Shown here: positions 27,794 to 36,556 of the stretch, one piece after another
How positions within the stretch are numbered: the stretch's first letter is position 1
How the letters are laid out: the number at the start of each line of letters is the position of its first letter
Assembly (NCBI GenBank): GCA_017745595.1
Contig: WMBV01000034.1
Location: 1-58,864 of the forward strand
Direction of reading: 5' to 3'
DNA length: 58,864 nt
From: Bordetella petrii
GTDB lineage: Bacteria > Pseudomonadota > Gammaproteobacteria > Burkholderiales > Burkholderiaceae_B
Notes under the pieces: generated by a model
Databases searched by the model: none
The model's input: the letters and a program-made list of their open reading frames with translations, nothing else
What the model was told of the DNA's origin: nothing
Position numbers and translations under genes: made by a program

Positions 27794-27914
27794 AGGTGTC
27801 TGACTCCCGCAGGGTGTCAGACACCGTGAAGGGGCGGGCATCGCTTTGCCATGCTTCGGTGTCTGACACCCTGCGGGAGTCAGACACCTGGTTGACCTGG
27901 TTGCCAGACACCTG
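27794..27914. repeat. Dispersed palindromic repeat, element D (perfect 32-bp inverted pair)
   Basis: Units 27794-27825 and 27858-27889 are exact reverse complements over 32 bp, including the loop CCCGCAGGG, with a 32-bp spacer ending TGCCATGCTTC. A further fragment (CCAGACACCTGG) is at 27904-27915. The element lies downstream of the RNase gene in a 277-bp gap that otherwise holds only the promoter for the TonB-like gene. Confidence 0.9.
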
Positions 27915-28000
27915 GTTGCCGTCGCCCTCGGCACCGGCCTGCCGGGCCATCGCCGGGGCCGGTCTCGCACCGAGGGGCGCAAGACGTCTAAAATCCCCCC

Positions 28001-28900
28001 GTGCAACGTTCTGCTGATTCTTCTTCGACGCCGGGCCGGTTGTTATTTTGGTTGAGCGCGCCCGCCCAGCACTACTTGCGGATCGGACTGGCGATCTCGC
28101 TGCTGCTGCACGCCGGCGCGCTGGCGTGGCGGTTCAGCGCGCCGGCGCCGGCGCGGTCGACCCAGGCGCCGCTGGAAATCGTGCTGGTCAACGCCCGCAC
28201 CGAGTCGGCGCCCGCCCAGGCGCAGGTGGTGGCGCAGAACCAGGTCGACGGCGGCGGCAATGCCGAACAAGGGGTGGCCGCCACGCCCCTGCCGCGCACC
28301 GGCCAGTCCGCCGAAACCATCGTGCTGCAGGCCATGCGCAAGCGCCAGGCGCAGCTCGAAGCCGAACAGATGCGGCTGTTGAGCCAATTGCAGGCGCAGG
28401 CCAAGGCCGGCACCGAACGGCAGCCGGTGTACCCCTGGCCCGACGCCACGGCGCCCGGCGAAGACGTGCACGACCAGCCCGGCCTGGTGCAGAACGCCCA
28501 GATCGCCACCCTGGCCGCCCGCGTCCAGTCGTACAACGGCCAGCCCCGCAAGGCCTATGTGGCCCCCTCGGCGCAGGCGTCGCGCTATGCCGCCTATCTG
28601 GATGCCTGGCGCACGCGCATCGAGGCCGTGGGCACGCAGCACTACCCGGACGAAGCGCGCGGCCGCATCTACGGTTCGCTGCAGATCACGGTATCGGTGC
28701 GCGCCGACGGCAGCGTGGCCAACGTCGAAATCGACCAGCCGTCCGAACACGCCGTCCTGAACCAGGCGGCGCGCCGCATCGTGCAGATGGCCGCGCCCTT
28801 CCCGCCCTTTCCTGCGCAGATTGCACGCGAAGCCGATATGCTGGTCATTACCCGCACCTGGCACTTCGTCAACGACACTCTGGAAACCCAAGCCCCATGA
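28001..28900 (+). CDS. TonB-family energy-transducer-like protein
   Basis: A 299-residue protein with an N-terminal cytoplasmic stretch, one membrane anchor (LRIGLAISLLLHAGALAW, about residues 26-43), a long Gln/Ala-rich periplasmic segment and a C-terminal TonB-like domain (YGSLQITVSVRADGSVANVEIDQPS ... RTWHF). Start is GTG at 28001. No exbB/exbD neighbours are present, so it may be an accessory TonB-like protein rather than the main transducer. It overlaps aroE by ATGA and is the first gene of a tonB-like/aroE/mtgA cluster. Confidence 0.85.
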   Translation: MQRSADSSSTPGRLLFWLSAPAQHYLRIGLAISLLLHAGALAWRFSAPAPARSTQAPLEIVLVNARTESAPAQAQVVAQNQVDGGGNAEQGVAATPLPRTGQSAETIVLQAMRKRQAQLEAEQMRLLSQLQAQAKAGTERQPVYPWPDATAPGEDVHDQPGLVQNAQIATLAARVQSYNGQPRKAYVAPSAQASRYAAYLDAWRTRIEAVGTQHYPDEARGRIYGSLQITVSVRADGSVANVEIDQPSEHAVLNQAARRIVQMAAPFPPFPAQIAREADMLVITRTWHFVNDTLETQAP

Positions 28901-29760
28901 GCCAGGACCCGACCCTGCCCCGCTACGCCGTCATCGGCAACCCCGTGGCGCACAGCCGCTCGCCGCAGATCCACGCCCAGTTCTCGGCGCAGACCGGCAA
29001 GCCGCTGCGGTACGAGCGGCTGCTGGCGCCGGTGGACGGCTTCGCGGCCACCGTGCAGGCATTCCGCGAACAGGGCGGGCTGGGCCTGAACGTGACCGTG
29101 CCGTTCAAGCAGGAAGCCCGCGAACTGGCGGGCGCGCACCTGAGCGACCGCGCCCGCCTGGCCGGCGCGGTCAATACGCTGTGGCTGCGCGACGGCGCCT
29201 GGCACGGCTGCAATACCGACGGCGTGGGCCTGGTGGCCGACCTGCTGCGGCTGGGCGTGGTGCTGGAAGGCGCCCGCGTGCTGCTGGTGGGTGCCGGCGG
29301 CGCGGCGCGCGGCGTGCTGCAGCCGCTGGCGGCGGCCGGTTGCGCCCATATCCATGTGGTCAACCGCGGCGCCCAGCGCGCCCGCGACCTGGCCGCCGAC
29401 TGGGCTTCGGCCGGTGCCCTGCCGGGCACCCACGTCACGGCGGGCGCCCTGTCCGAAGCGGGCACCGCGGGCGGCTGGAACCTGGTGATCAACGCCACCG
29501 CCAGCAGCCTGCAGGGCGCCGCGCCCGACCTGCCCGGCGGGCTGTACGCGCCCGATGCCCTGGCCTACGACATGATGTATGCCGCCCATCCCACGGCCTT
29601 CATGCGCCAGGCCACCGCCGACGGCGCCGCCCGCACCGCCGACGGCCTGGGCATGCTGGTGGGCCAGGCCGCGGAAAGCTTCTTCATCTGGCACGGGGTG
29701 CGGCCCGATCCGTCGCCGGTGCTGGCGACGCTGCGCGCCGCGCTGCTGGCCCAGGGCTGA
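28897..29760 (+). CDS. aroE: Shikimate dehydrogenase (NADP+)
   Basis: A 287-residue enzyme reducing 3-dehydroshikimate. Conserved blocks: AVIGNPVAHSRSPQIHAQF (substrate Ser residues), NVTVPFKQEA with the catalytic Lys, the NTDG motif (CNTDGVGL), and the NADP-binding loop VLLVGAGGAARGVLQPL (about residues 128-144) followed by VNR. The C-terminal DGLGMLVGQAAESFFIWHG is also typical. It starts inside the stop of the TonB-like gene and is followed by mtgA after 6 bp. Confidence 0.97.
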   Translation: MSQDPTLPRYAVIGNPVAHSRSPQIHAQFSAQTGKPLRYERLLAPVDGFAATVQAFREQGGLGLNVTVPFKQEARELAGAHLSDRARLAGAVNTLWLRDGAWHGCNTDGVGLVADLLRLGVVLEGARVLLVGAGGAARGVLQPLAAAGCAHIHVVNRGAQRARDLAADWASAGALPGTHVTAGALSEAGTAGGWNLVINATASSLQGAAPDLPGGLYAPDALAYDMMYAAHPTAFMRQATADGAARTADGLGMLVGQAAESFFIWHGVRPDPSPVLATLRAALLAQG

Positions 29761-29766
29761 GCGCGC

Positions 29767-30501
29767 ATGCCGTCGCGCCGCTCGACCATGGGCAGAATCC
29801 GCTGGGGCCGGGTCATCGGCGCCGGCATCATGGCCCTGCTGTGCCTGATCATCATGTACCAGCTGTGGATGTTCTCGCTGGTGGTCTGGTACGCCTATCG
29901 CGACCCGGGCAGCAGCGCCATCATGCGCCAGGAACTCTCGCGGCTGCGCGAAACCGATCCCGATGCCGAATTGCAGTACCAATGGGTGCCGTACGACCGC
30001 ATCAGCGATTCGCTCAAGCGCGCGGTGGTGGCCTCGGAAGACGCCAATTTCACCGAGCACGACGGCGTCGAATGGGATGCGATCCGCAAGGCCTGGGAAT
30101 ACAACCAGCGCCAGGAAGAACGCGGCGGCCACAAAATGCGCGGCGGCTCGACCATTACCCAGCAGCTGGCCAAGAACCTGTTCCTGTCGGGCTCGCGCAG
30201 CTATTTGCGCAAGGGCCAGGAACTGGTGCTGACCTACATGATCGAGCACGTCATGCCCAAACGGCGCATTCTCGAGCTGTATCTGAATGTGGCCGAATGG
30301 GGCGTGGGCGTGTTCGGCGCCGAAGCGGCCGCCCGCCACTACTACAAGACCAGCGCCGCCAAGCTGGGCAGTTCGCAGGCGGCGCGCCTGGCGGCCATGT
30401 TGCCCAACCCGCGCTACTACGACAAGCACCGCCATACCAGCTATCTGAACTCGCGCACCGGCACCCTGACGCGCCGCATGCGCATGGTTGACATCCCCTG
30501 A
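29767..30501 (+). CDS. mtgA: Monofunctional biosynthetic peptidoglycan transglycosylase
   Basis: A 244-residue glycosyltransferase family 51 enzyme that polymerises lipid II. One N-terminal membrane anchor (VIGAGIMALLCLIIMYQLWMF region) is followed by the GT51 motifs ASEDANFTEHDGV (catalytic Glu near residue 89), GGSTITQQLAKNLFLS and RKGQELVLTYMIE ... KRRILELYLNVAEWG. An in-frame ATG at 29788 (MGRIRW) is an alternative start. It follows aroE closely, as in several betaproteobacteria. Confidence 0.96.
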   Translation: MPSRRSTMGRIRWGRVIGAGIMALLCLIIMYQLWMFSLVVWYAYRDPGSSAIMRQELSRLRETDPDAELQYQWVPYDRISDSLKRAVVASEDANFTEHDGVEWDAIRKAWEYNQRQEERGGHKMRGGSTITQQLAKNLFLSGSRSYLRKGQELVLTYMIEHVMPKRRILELYLNVAEWGVGVFGAEAAARHYYKTSAAKLGSSQAARLAAMLPNPRYYDKHRHTSYLNSRTGTLTRRMRMVDIP

Positions 30502-30576
30502 CACAGCCAAGGGGCCGGAACACCAGCCGATTTTGGTAAGCTTTCACGTTTACGCGCCCACCGACGCACCCTTTTC

Positions 30577-31755
30577 ATGCGTACAGCCCGCCGCTACCTG
30601 GCCCGCGAAATCTATCGCTCTTGCACAGTGGTCCTACTGGCCCTGCTGGGGCTGTTCACATTCTTCGCGCTGGTCGACGACCTGGACAACGTCGGCGACA
30701 AGTTCAGCATGCTGGCTCTGCTGTACATGCAGGCCCTGGCGCTGCCCACCCGCCTGTACGACCTGCTGCCCATCGGCCTGCTGATCGGGGCCATCCTGGC
30801 GCTGGCCGGGCTGGCGCAGCGCAACGAACTGGTCATCCTGCGCGTCTCGGGCGTGAGCGGCATGCGGCTGCTGCGCATGCTGTGGCTGATCACCCTGCCC
30901 CTGATGATCGGCGCCACCCTGCTGTCCGAATTCGTGACCCCGGTCGCCGAGATCAAAAGCGGCGAAGCCAGCCTGCTGTTCCGCGGCAAGGCCAGCGGCA
31001 CCCGCATGGACAGCGGCTACTGGTTCAAAGAGCCCACGCGCGACGGCGGCACCCGCATCATCAATATCGCCAGGCTGCTGGCCGACGGCAACGTCGAAGG
31101 CGTGACCCTGTACGAATTCAAGCCCGGCCTGCAGCTGACCACGCTTTCCAAGGCCGCCACCGGCACGTTCACCCGCGACAAGCTGGTGCTGCAAGACGTG
31201 GTCGAAACCCACATCGACGCCCGCGCGGCGCAGGCGCTGGCCGACGCCAAGCCGCCCCGCACCCCTCCCGCGCGCGTCGCCAAGGTGCCGCAGCGCGAAC
31301 TGGACACCACCCTCAGCCCCGAACGCCTGCTGGCCCGCGTGCTGACGCCCGAGCGCATGTCGCTGGGCACCCTGCTCGACTACATCGATTACCTGCACCA
31401 CAACCAGCTCGATGCCAGCCGCCAGGTGGTGGCGCTGTGGCGCAAGGTCTCTTATCCGTTCACGCTGCTGGTCATGATCACCATCGCGGCGCCCATCGGC
31501 TTCATGCAGACGCGCCGCGGCGGCGTGGGCGCCAAGGTGTTCATCGGCATTCTGCTGGGCGTGGGCTTCTTCATGCTGAACCAGCTGGCCCTGAATGTCG
31601 GCATGCTCAGCCGCTGGCCGCCCTGGCTGACGGCGCTGGGCCCCAACGTGGGGGCCGTGCTGGCGGCGCTGGGCGCGCTCAGCCTGATGGAATACCGCCA
31701 TGCCACCGCGCGTTTCGCGCAGGCGCGCTGGCCCTGGAGACGAAGCCCCGCATGA
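30577..31755 (+). CDS. lptG: LPS export ABC transporter permease LptG
   Basis: A 392-residue LptF/LptG-family permease that moves LPS from the inner membrane to the Lpt bridge. It has three N-terminal helices, a jellyroll-like periplasmic domain (about residues 130-290) and three C-terminal helices. [24 protein letters not shown] matches LptG better than LptF. The usual partner lptF is not next to it; here the neighbours are mtgA and apaH. The gene overlaps apaH by ATGA. Confidence 0.88.
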   Translation: MRTARRYLAREIYRSCTVVLLALLGLFTFFALVDDLDNVGDKFSMLALLYMQALALPTRLYDLLPIGLLIGAILALAGLAQRNELVILRVSGVSGMRLLRMLWLITLPLMIGATLLSEFVTPVAEIKSGEASLLFRGKASGTRMDSGYWFKEPTRDGGTRIINIARLLADGNVEGVTLYEFKPGLQLTTLSKAATGTFTRDKLVLQDVVETHIDARAAQALADAKPPRTPPARVAKVPQRELDTTLSPERLLARVLTPERMSLGTLLDYIDYLHHNQLDASRQVVALWRKVSYPFTLLVMITIAAPIGFMQTRRGGVGAKVFIGILLGVGFFMLNQLALNVGMLSRWPPWLTALGPNVGAVLAALGALSLMEYRHATARFAQARWPWRRSPA

Positions 31756-32591
31756 AAGAAGGCAGCAGTATCTGGATGATCGGCGACGTGCAGGGGTGCT
31801 GCGCGCCGCTGGAGCAGCTTCTGGCCCACCCCGACCTAGCCGGCGAACCCGATGCCCGCTTCTGGTTCGCCGGCGACCTGGTCAACCGCGGCCCGCAATC
31901 GCTGGCCAGCCTGCGCCGCATCATCGGCCTGGGCGACCGGGCCGTATCGGTGCTGGGCAACCACGACCTGCACCTGCTGGCGGCCGCCGCCGGGGTGCGC
32001 AAGCCGTCCAAATCGGACACCATCGACGAAATCCTGCAGGCCCCCGACGCCGCCGACCTGATCGACTGGCTGCGCCACCGGCCGCTGGCCCATTTCGAGC
32101 GAGGCCATCTGCTGGTGCACGCCGGCGTGCTGGCCAAATGGGACGTGGCCAAGACCCTGGCGCTGGCCGGCGAAGTCCAGGACGCGCTGCGCGGCCCGAA
32201 CTGGCAGAAGGCCCTGCAGAAGATGTACGGCAACGAGCCCACCCAATGGAAAGACCGCCACAAGGGCGGCAAGCGGCTGCGCGTGATCATCAACGCCCTG
32301 ACCCGCATCCGCCTGTGCACGCCGGCGGGCCACATGGAATTCGCGACCAAGGTGGCGCCGGGCGCCTGGCCGGCCGGCCTGCTGCCGTGGTTCGACGTGC
32401 CGGGCCGCGCCACGCGCGACATCACCATCGTGTTCGGCCACTGGTCCACCCTGGGCCTGCTGGTGCGCCAGGACGTGATCTGCCTGGATACCGGCTGCGT
32501 CTGGGGCGGCTCGCTGACGGCTCTGCGCCTGCAAGACCGCAAGCTGGTGCAGATCAAGTGCGCGCAGTTCCAGGATCCGCAGGCGGAATAG
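31752..32591 (+). CDS. apaH: Bis(5'-nucleosyl)-tetraphosphatase, symmetrical
   Basis: A 279-residue metallophosphatase that splits Ap4A into two ADP. The signature blocks are IGDVQGC (residues 10-16), [20 protein letters not shown] and [10 protein letters not shown], with a late FGHWSTLGL and [15 protein letters not shown]. These supply the His/Asp metal ligands. Start overlaps the lptG stop (ATGA). It is convergent with the LysR gene, with an inverted repeat covering both stops. Confidence 0.96.
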   Translation: MKEGSSIWMIGDVQGCCAPLEQLLAHPDLAGEPDARFWFAGDLVNRGPQSLASLRRIIGLGDRAVSVLGNHDLHLLAAAAGVRKPSKSDTIDEILQAPDAADLIDWLRHRPLAHFERGHLLVHAGVLAKWDVAKTLALAGEVQDALRGPNWQKALQKMYGNEPTQWKDRHKGGKRLRVIINALTRIRLCTPAGHMEFATKVAPGAWPAGLLPWFDVPGRATRDITIVFGHWSTLGLLVRQDVICLDTGCVWGGSLTALRLQDRKLVQIKCAQFQDPQAE

Positions 32592-32625
32592 CGGCGCGCG
32601 GGTACGCGGGCCGGCTCATTCCGCC
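32582..32625. terminator. Bidirectional terminator-like inverted repeat over the apaH and lysR stop codons
   Basis: Arms GGCGGAAT (32582-32589) and ATTCCGCC (32618-32625) are perfect reverse complements with a 28-bp loop. The two convergent genes end only 24 bp apart, and each arm covers part of one gene's end. The stem is short and lacks T-tracts, so activity is a guess. Confidence 0.5.
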
Positions 32626-33542
32626 ATGCGGCTACCCACCCACTGGCCATTGCCGACCAGTTCGCGGCATAGCGCCAGGCAGATGTCCTTGACCTTCTGC
32701 GCAGCCTGCGTGAATGGCAGGCTGCTCGAGGTACAGATGGACAGCTCGCGAAAGAAGGTAGGCGGCGGCAGCCGCACCACCCGCAGCGTGCCGGCGCGTA
32801 CATCTTCGTTCACGGCCGACCAGGGCAGCAGAGTAGCCGCCATGCCCGCCTTGACCGCGGGAATCAGGATCGCCGAGGTGCTGGCCTCGCCCGCCAGCTT
32901 GTATTCGAGCCGCGCCTGCTGGAACACGTGCTCGACGCGCGTACGCAGCGTGTTGGGCAGACTGGGCAATATCAGCGGGATCTGCGCCAGCTCTGCCAGC
33001 GGCATGGGGTCGGCCGATACCGCCATGGCGGGGTGCAAAATCACATAGATCTCTTCCAGCAGCACCGGCAGCACCTGCAGCCCTCGCTTGGGCAGCTGGT
33101 CGGGCGTGATCGACATGTCGACCCGGCCCTGGGCAGCCAGCCCGGTCAAGTCGGCACTGGGTACGTCGACGACCTCAACCAGGATGCCTGGATAAACCTC
33201 GCGCACACGCTGAAACAGGGGCAGCGCCAGCACCCGGCCCGTGCTCGACGGCATGCCGATCGACACCTTGCCGGTGACGTCCTCGTCTTTCTGCATCAGC
33301 AGCGCGCGGGTATTGTCGATCTGCCGCAAGATGGTGCGCGCGTGCCGGTACAGCACCTCGCCTTCGGCGGTGGGCATCACGCCGTGGACGTGGCGGTCGA
33401 GCAGTCTCACGCCCAGCTCGGCCTCCAGGTGGGCGATCTGCTGGCTCAGGGCCGGCTGCGCCACAAACAACGTCTGGGCAGCACGCGTCATGCCGCCCAG
33501 TTCGACAATCTTGACGAAATACTTGAGCTGCCTGAAGTTCAT
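32616..33542 (-). CDS. LysR-family transcriptional regulator
   Basis: A 308-residue regulator with an N-terminal winged HTH (MNFRQLKYFVKIVELGGMTRAAQTL, ALSQQIAHLEAELGVRLLDRH) and a C-terminal periplasmic-binding-like effector domain. The N-terminus is of the Nac/CynR-like type. It is divergent from the CoA-transferase/TRAP cluster, and a T-N11-A palindrome (ATAAGA-TTT-TCTTAT) lies between the two, so it probably activates or represses that cluster in response to the transported acid. Confidence 0.94.
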   Translation of the reverse strand: MNFRQLKYFVKIVELGGMTRAAQTLFVAQPALSQQIAHLEAELGVRLLDRHVHGVMPTAEGEVLYRHARTILRQIDNTRALLMQKDEDVTGKVSIGMPSSTGRVLALPLFQRVREVYPGILVEVVDVPSADLTGLAAQGRVDMSITPDQLPKRGLQVLPVLLEEIYVILHPAMAVSADPMPLAELAQIPLILPSLPNTLRTRVEHVFQQARLEYKLAGEASTSAILIPAVKAGMAATLLPWSAVNEDVRAGTLRVVRLPPPTFFRELSICTSSSLPFTQAAQKVKDICLALCRELVGNGQWVGSRMAE

Positions 33543-33598
33543 GTCCCCCGTCCCATGTGGCCTGAGCCATCGTTTTTTTGCATTGCAACACGGTCGCC

Positions 33599-33613
33599 AT
33601 AAGATTTTCTTAT
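33599..33613. promoter_or_regulatory. LysR-type operator (T-N11-A palindrome)
   Basis: ATAAGATTTTCTTAT is a perfect 6-3-6 palindrome containing T-N11-A, the classic LysR box. It lies 57 bp upstream of the lysR start and 121 bp upstream of the CoA-transferase start, in a region that is AT-rich compared with its surroundings. Confidence 0.7.
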
Positions 33614-33733
33614 CCCGTAATCAGCAAACCGTATTTTTCTCCAGCGCCGCTCCTTCCTAAGATTGCCTCCACACAAGGCCGGGCCTGTACCGGCTCGTGC
33701 AGAAAATGCAGCCAACAGGAAGAGGAGCGGAGT

Positions 33734-34954
33734 ATGGCGTTGCCCTTGAGCGGTGTGCGAATCCTGGATCTGACGCGGGCGCTGTCGGGCCCTTTTTGTA
33801 CCATGATCCTGGCCGACCTCGGCGCCGAAGTCGTGAAGGTTGAGCCGGGCCCCAGCGGCGACATGATCCGCCAGTGGGGGCCGTTCGATCGCGGCGTCAG
33901 CGCCTACTATCTGAGCAGCAACCGCAACAAGCTGGGCCTGGGGCTGGACTTCCGCCATCCGGAGGGGCTGGCCCTGCTGCGCGAGCTGGCGCTCGAGTCC
34001 GACATCGTGGTCGAGAATTTCAAGCCCGGCACGATGCGCCGCATGGGGCTGGATTACGACACCCTGGCCGCCAGCCGGCCCGGCCTGGTCTACGCCTCGA
34101 TCACGGGCTTCGGCAGCAGCGGCCCGGCCGGCGGCTGGCCGGGCTTCGACCAGATCGCCCAGGGTTATTCGGGCCTGATGAGCTTCACCGGCATGCCCGA
34201 GGCCGGCCCGACCCGCGTCGGCGTCGCCATCGGCGACCTGACCGCCGGGATGTGGGCGGCGATGGGCGTGCTGGCCGCCTGGATCGAGCGGCAGCGCGAC
34301 GGCCGCGGCCAGCGGATCGAGACCTCGCTGCTGGCCAGCCTGGTCGGCCTGCTGAGCGTGCAGGGCCAGCGCTATCTCAGTCTGGGAGAAGTTCCGCAGC
34401 CCACCGGCAATGTGCATCCGGTGATTGCCCCTTATGGCGTGTTCGAGACCGCCGACGGCCCGCTGAACCTGGCGCCCGCCACGCAGGACATGTGGCTGCG
34501 CCTGTGCGAGCTGCTGGAGCTGCCGGAGGCGCCCGGCGATGCGCGCTACCGGACCAATGCCGACCGCATGCAGCATCGCGACGAATTGAAGGCCCTGATC
34601 GAGTCGCGGCTGCGCCGCCACGACCGCATGCACTGGACCCGCGAGATGATCGCGCGCGGCATTCCCGCCGGCCCCATCAACAACCTGGCCGACGTGTTTG
34701 CCGATCCCCAGGTGCAGCATTGCCGCATGGTCGAAACGGCGCAGCATCCCGAGCTGGGCGAGATCCGCCAGCTGGCGCTGCCGATCTCGATGCGCGCGCT
34801 GGCGGCCGGCAGCGTGCGCAGCGCGCCGCCGGCGTTCGGCCAGCATACTCAGCAGATACTGCGCTCCTACGGCCTGCCGCAGGAGCGCATCGACGCGCTG
34901 CGCGCCGCCAAGGTGGTTTTCCAGCACGAGGCCGCCGCGGCAGCAAGGCCCTGA
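33734..34954 (+). CDS. Family III CoA-transferase (CaiB/BaiF type)
   Basis: A 406-residue CaiB/BaiF-family enzyme that transfers CoA between carboxylic acids. Conserved parts: GVRILDLTRALSGPFCTMILADLGAEVVKVE at the N-terminus, the YYLSSNRNKLGLGLD block, and GLVYASITGFGSSGP with a Gly-rich turn; the catalytic Asp is expected in VGVAIGDLTAGMWAA (about residues 161-175). AGAGGAG lies upstream of the ATG. It precedes a three-gene TRAP transporter, suggesting that the imported acid is activated to its CoA ester. Confidence 0.94.
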   Translation: MALPLSGVRILDLTRALSGPFCTMILADLGAEVVKVEPGPSGDMIRQWGPFDRGVSAYYLSSNRNKLGLGLDFRHPEGLALLRELALESDIVVENFKPGTMRRMGLDYDTLAASRPGLVYASITGFGSSGPAGGWPGFDQIAQGYSGLMSFTGMPEAGPTRVGVAIGDLTAGMWAAMGVLAAWIERQRDGRGQRIETSLLASLVGLLSVQGQRYLSLGEVPQPTGNVHPVIAPYGVFETADGPLNLAPATQDMWLRLCELLELPEAPGDARYRTNADRMQHRDELKALIESRLRRHDRMHWTREMIARGIPAGPINNLADVFADPQVQHCRMVETAQHPELGEIRQLALPISMRALAAGSVRSAPPAFGQHTQQILRSYGLPQERIDALRAAKVVFQHEAAAAARP

Positions 34955-34980
34955 CAACGACCAACCAGAGGAGACACAAG

Positions 34981-35976
34981 ATGAACAGAACACTATCGGG
35001 ATTGGCGGCGTGCCTGCTGGCCCTGGCCTGCGCCGCCGGGGCGCAGGCCCAGCAGTTCAAGCTGTCGCACCAATGGCCTCGCGGCGACGGCCGCGACGAT
35101 GGCGCGCGCGCCTTCGCCGCCGAAGCCACCCGCCTCGATCCGACACTGAAGTTCCGCATCTATCCGGGCGCCTCGCTGATCAGCAACCCCATCAAGCAGA
35201 TCGACGCCCTGCAGGACGGCACGGTCGACCTGGCCATCTTCCCGCTGATCTATGGCGTGGGCAAGGTGCCGGAGCTGTCCATCACCATCCTGCCCGGCGC
35301 GGTGAACAGCGTGGAAGATGCCATGACGCTGAAGGATTCGCCCTTTGCGCGCAAGCTGCAAGAGCTGTGCGAAGCCAACGGCTTTCATTTCCTGACCTGG
35401 TGGTGGACCGAGGGCGGCATCGCCAACCGCACCCGTGAAGTGGGCGGCCCGGCATCGGTCAAGGGCCTGAAAATGCGCGGCGCCGACCGCAGCATCGACA
35501 CCATGCTCAAGAGCGCCGGCGCGTCGGTGTTCTCGATGCCATCCACCGAGCTCTACAACGCCCTGCAGACCGGCGTGCTGGACGGCCTGATGACCTCGTA
35601 CGAAACCTTCGTCAGCATGCGCCTGTACGAACAGACCAAGTACGCGACGCTGGGCGGCGATTACACCATTTTCGTCGTGTTCCAGCCGCTGCTCATCTCG
35701 ATGAAGGCCTGGAACAAGCTGACGCCGGCGCAGCAGAAAACCCTGGAGCAGGCCGCCGCCAGCACGCAGGAAAAATTCAATGCCGAACAGGTCAAGGTCA
35801 AGCAGGAAACCCTGGCCGCCTTCACCAAGGCAGGCGCGCAGATCCACGCCATGACCAAGCCGGAGTTCGACGAATGGCTGGCGCTGTCGCGCCGCGTGTC
35901 GTGGCCCGAGTTCGCGCGCATCAGCCCCACCGCCCAGGCGCTGGTCGATGCGCTGGAGCAGTCGCGCCGGCAGTGA
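34981..35976 (+). CDS. TRAP transporter substrate-binding protein (DctP family)
   Basis: A 331-residue periplasmic receptor with a Sec signal peptide (cleavage near AQA, about residue 22). DctP features are FKLSHQWP, the ALQDGTVDLAIFP block, the conserved Arg region KGLKMRGADRSIDTML (about residues 160-175, carboxylate-binding in the family) and the VQ/TE-like segment MPSTELYNALQTGVLDGLMTS. Ligand probably a carboxylate; the exact compound is unknown. The small and large permeases follow. Confidence 0.94.
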   Translation: MNRTLSGLAACLLALACAAGAQAQQFKLSHQWPRGDGRDDGARAFAAEATRLDPTLKFRIYPGASLISNPIKQIDALQDGTVDLAIFPLIYGVGKVPELSITILPGAVNSVEDAMTLKDSPFARKLQELCEANGFHFLTWWWTEGGIANRTREVGGPASVKGLKMRGADRSIDTMLKSAGASVFSMPSTELYNALQTGVLDGLMTSYETFVSMRLYEQTKYATLGGDYTIFVVFQPLLISMKAWNKLTPAQQKTLEQAAASTQEKFNAEQVKVKQETLAAFTKAGAQIHAMTKPEFDEWLALSRRVSWPEFARISPTAQALVDALEQSRRQ

Positions 35977-36025
35977 TCCGGGACACGGATGGACAACGGC
36001 AGTCGCACAGGCAAAGGAGACCGGG

Positions 36026-36556
36026 GTGACGACGTTTGGCAAATGGGTAACGAGGTGCAGCACGCTGTGCGCCATGGCGGCGGCCGTGCTGCTGCTGGCG
36101 GCGATCGGCGTGCTGACCTGGATGGTGCTGGTGCGCAGCCTGGGCTACCAGAATTCCTGGGAGCTGGAGACCAGCATCGAAATGATGGTGATCGCGATCT
36201 TCCTGGGCGCGCCCTACACGCTGCATACCGGCGGGCACGTCAAGATGGAGATCCTGGAGGCCGTGCTGCCGGAATCGGCGCGCCGGGCCGTGCGCTTCGC
36301 CGCGCAGGCGACGGGCCTGGCCGTGTGCGTGTACCTGGCCTGGTCGGGCTTCCTGATGGCGCTGGACGCGTACCGGTCGGGCGAGCGCGCGCTGGGCGTC
36401 TGGCAGCCGCTGGTCTGGCCCAAGTATGCCTCGGTACCGCTGGGCATGGGCCTGACGGCCCTGCAATACCTGGTGGAAATGCGCTGGCCGCGGCTGCATC
36501 GGCCGGCCCCCGCTACCGCGCGGCCCGCGCCGACCCTGGAGAAACTGCATGACTGA
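36026..36556 (+). CDS. TRAP transporter small permease (DctQ family)
   Basis: A 176-residue membrane protein with four predicted helices, the size of DctQ subunits. I chose GTG at 36026 because AAAGGAG lies just upstream (36014-36020) and the product begins right before the first helix; a longer ATG frame from 35948 overlaps the receptor gene. The motif YQNSWELETSIEMMVIAIFLGAPY resembles the DctQ core. It overlaps the large permease gene by 8 bp. Confidence 0.9.
   Translation: MTTFGKWVTRCSTLCAMAAAVLLLAAIGVLTWMVLVRSLGYQNSWELETSIEMMVIAIFLGAPYTLHTGGHVKMEILEAVLPESARRAVRFAAQATGLAVCVYLAWSGFLMALDAYRSGERALGVWQPLVWPKYASVPLGMGLTALQYLVEMRWPRLHRPAPATARPAPTLEKLHD

Noticed and set aside
27794-27890. Dispersed palindromes as a CRISPR array
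   Set aside because: Units come in inverted pairs with one short spacer, not in regular direct repeats with unique spacers, and no cas gene is present.
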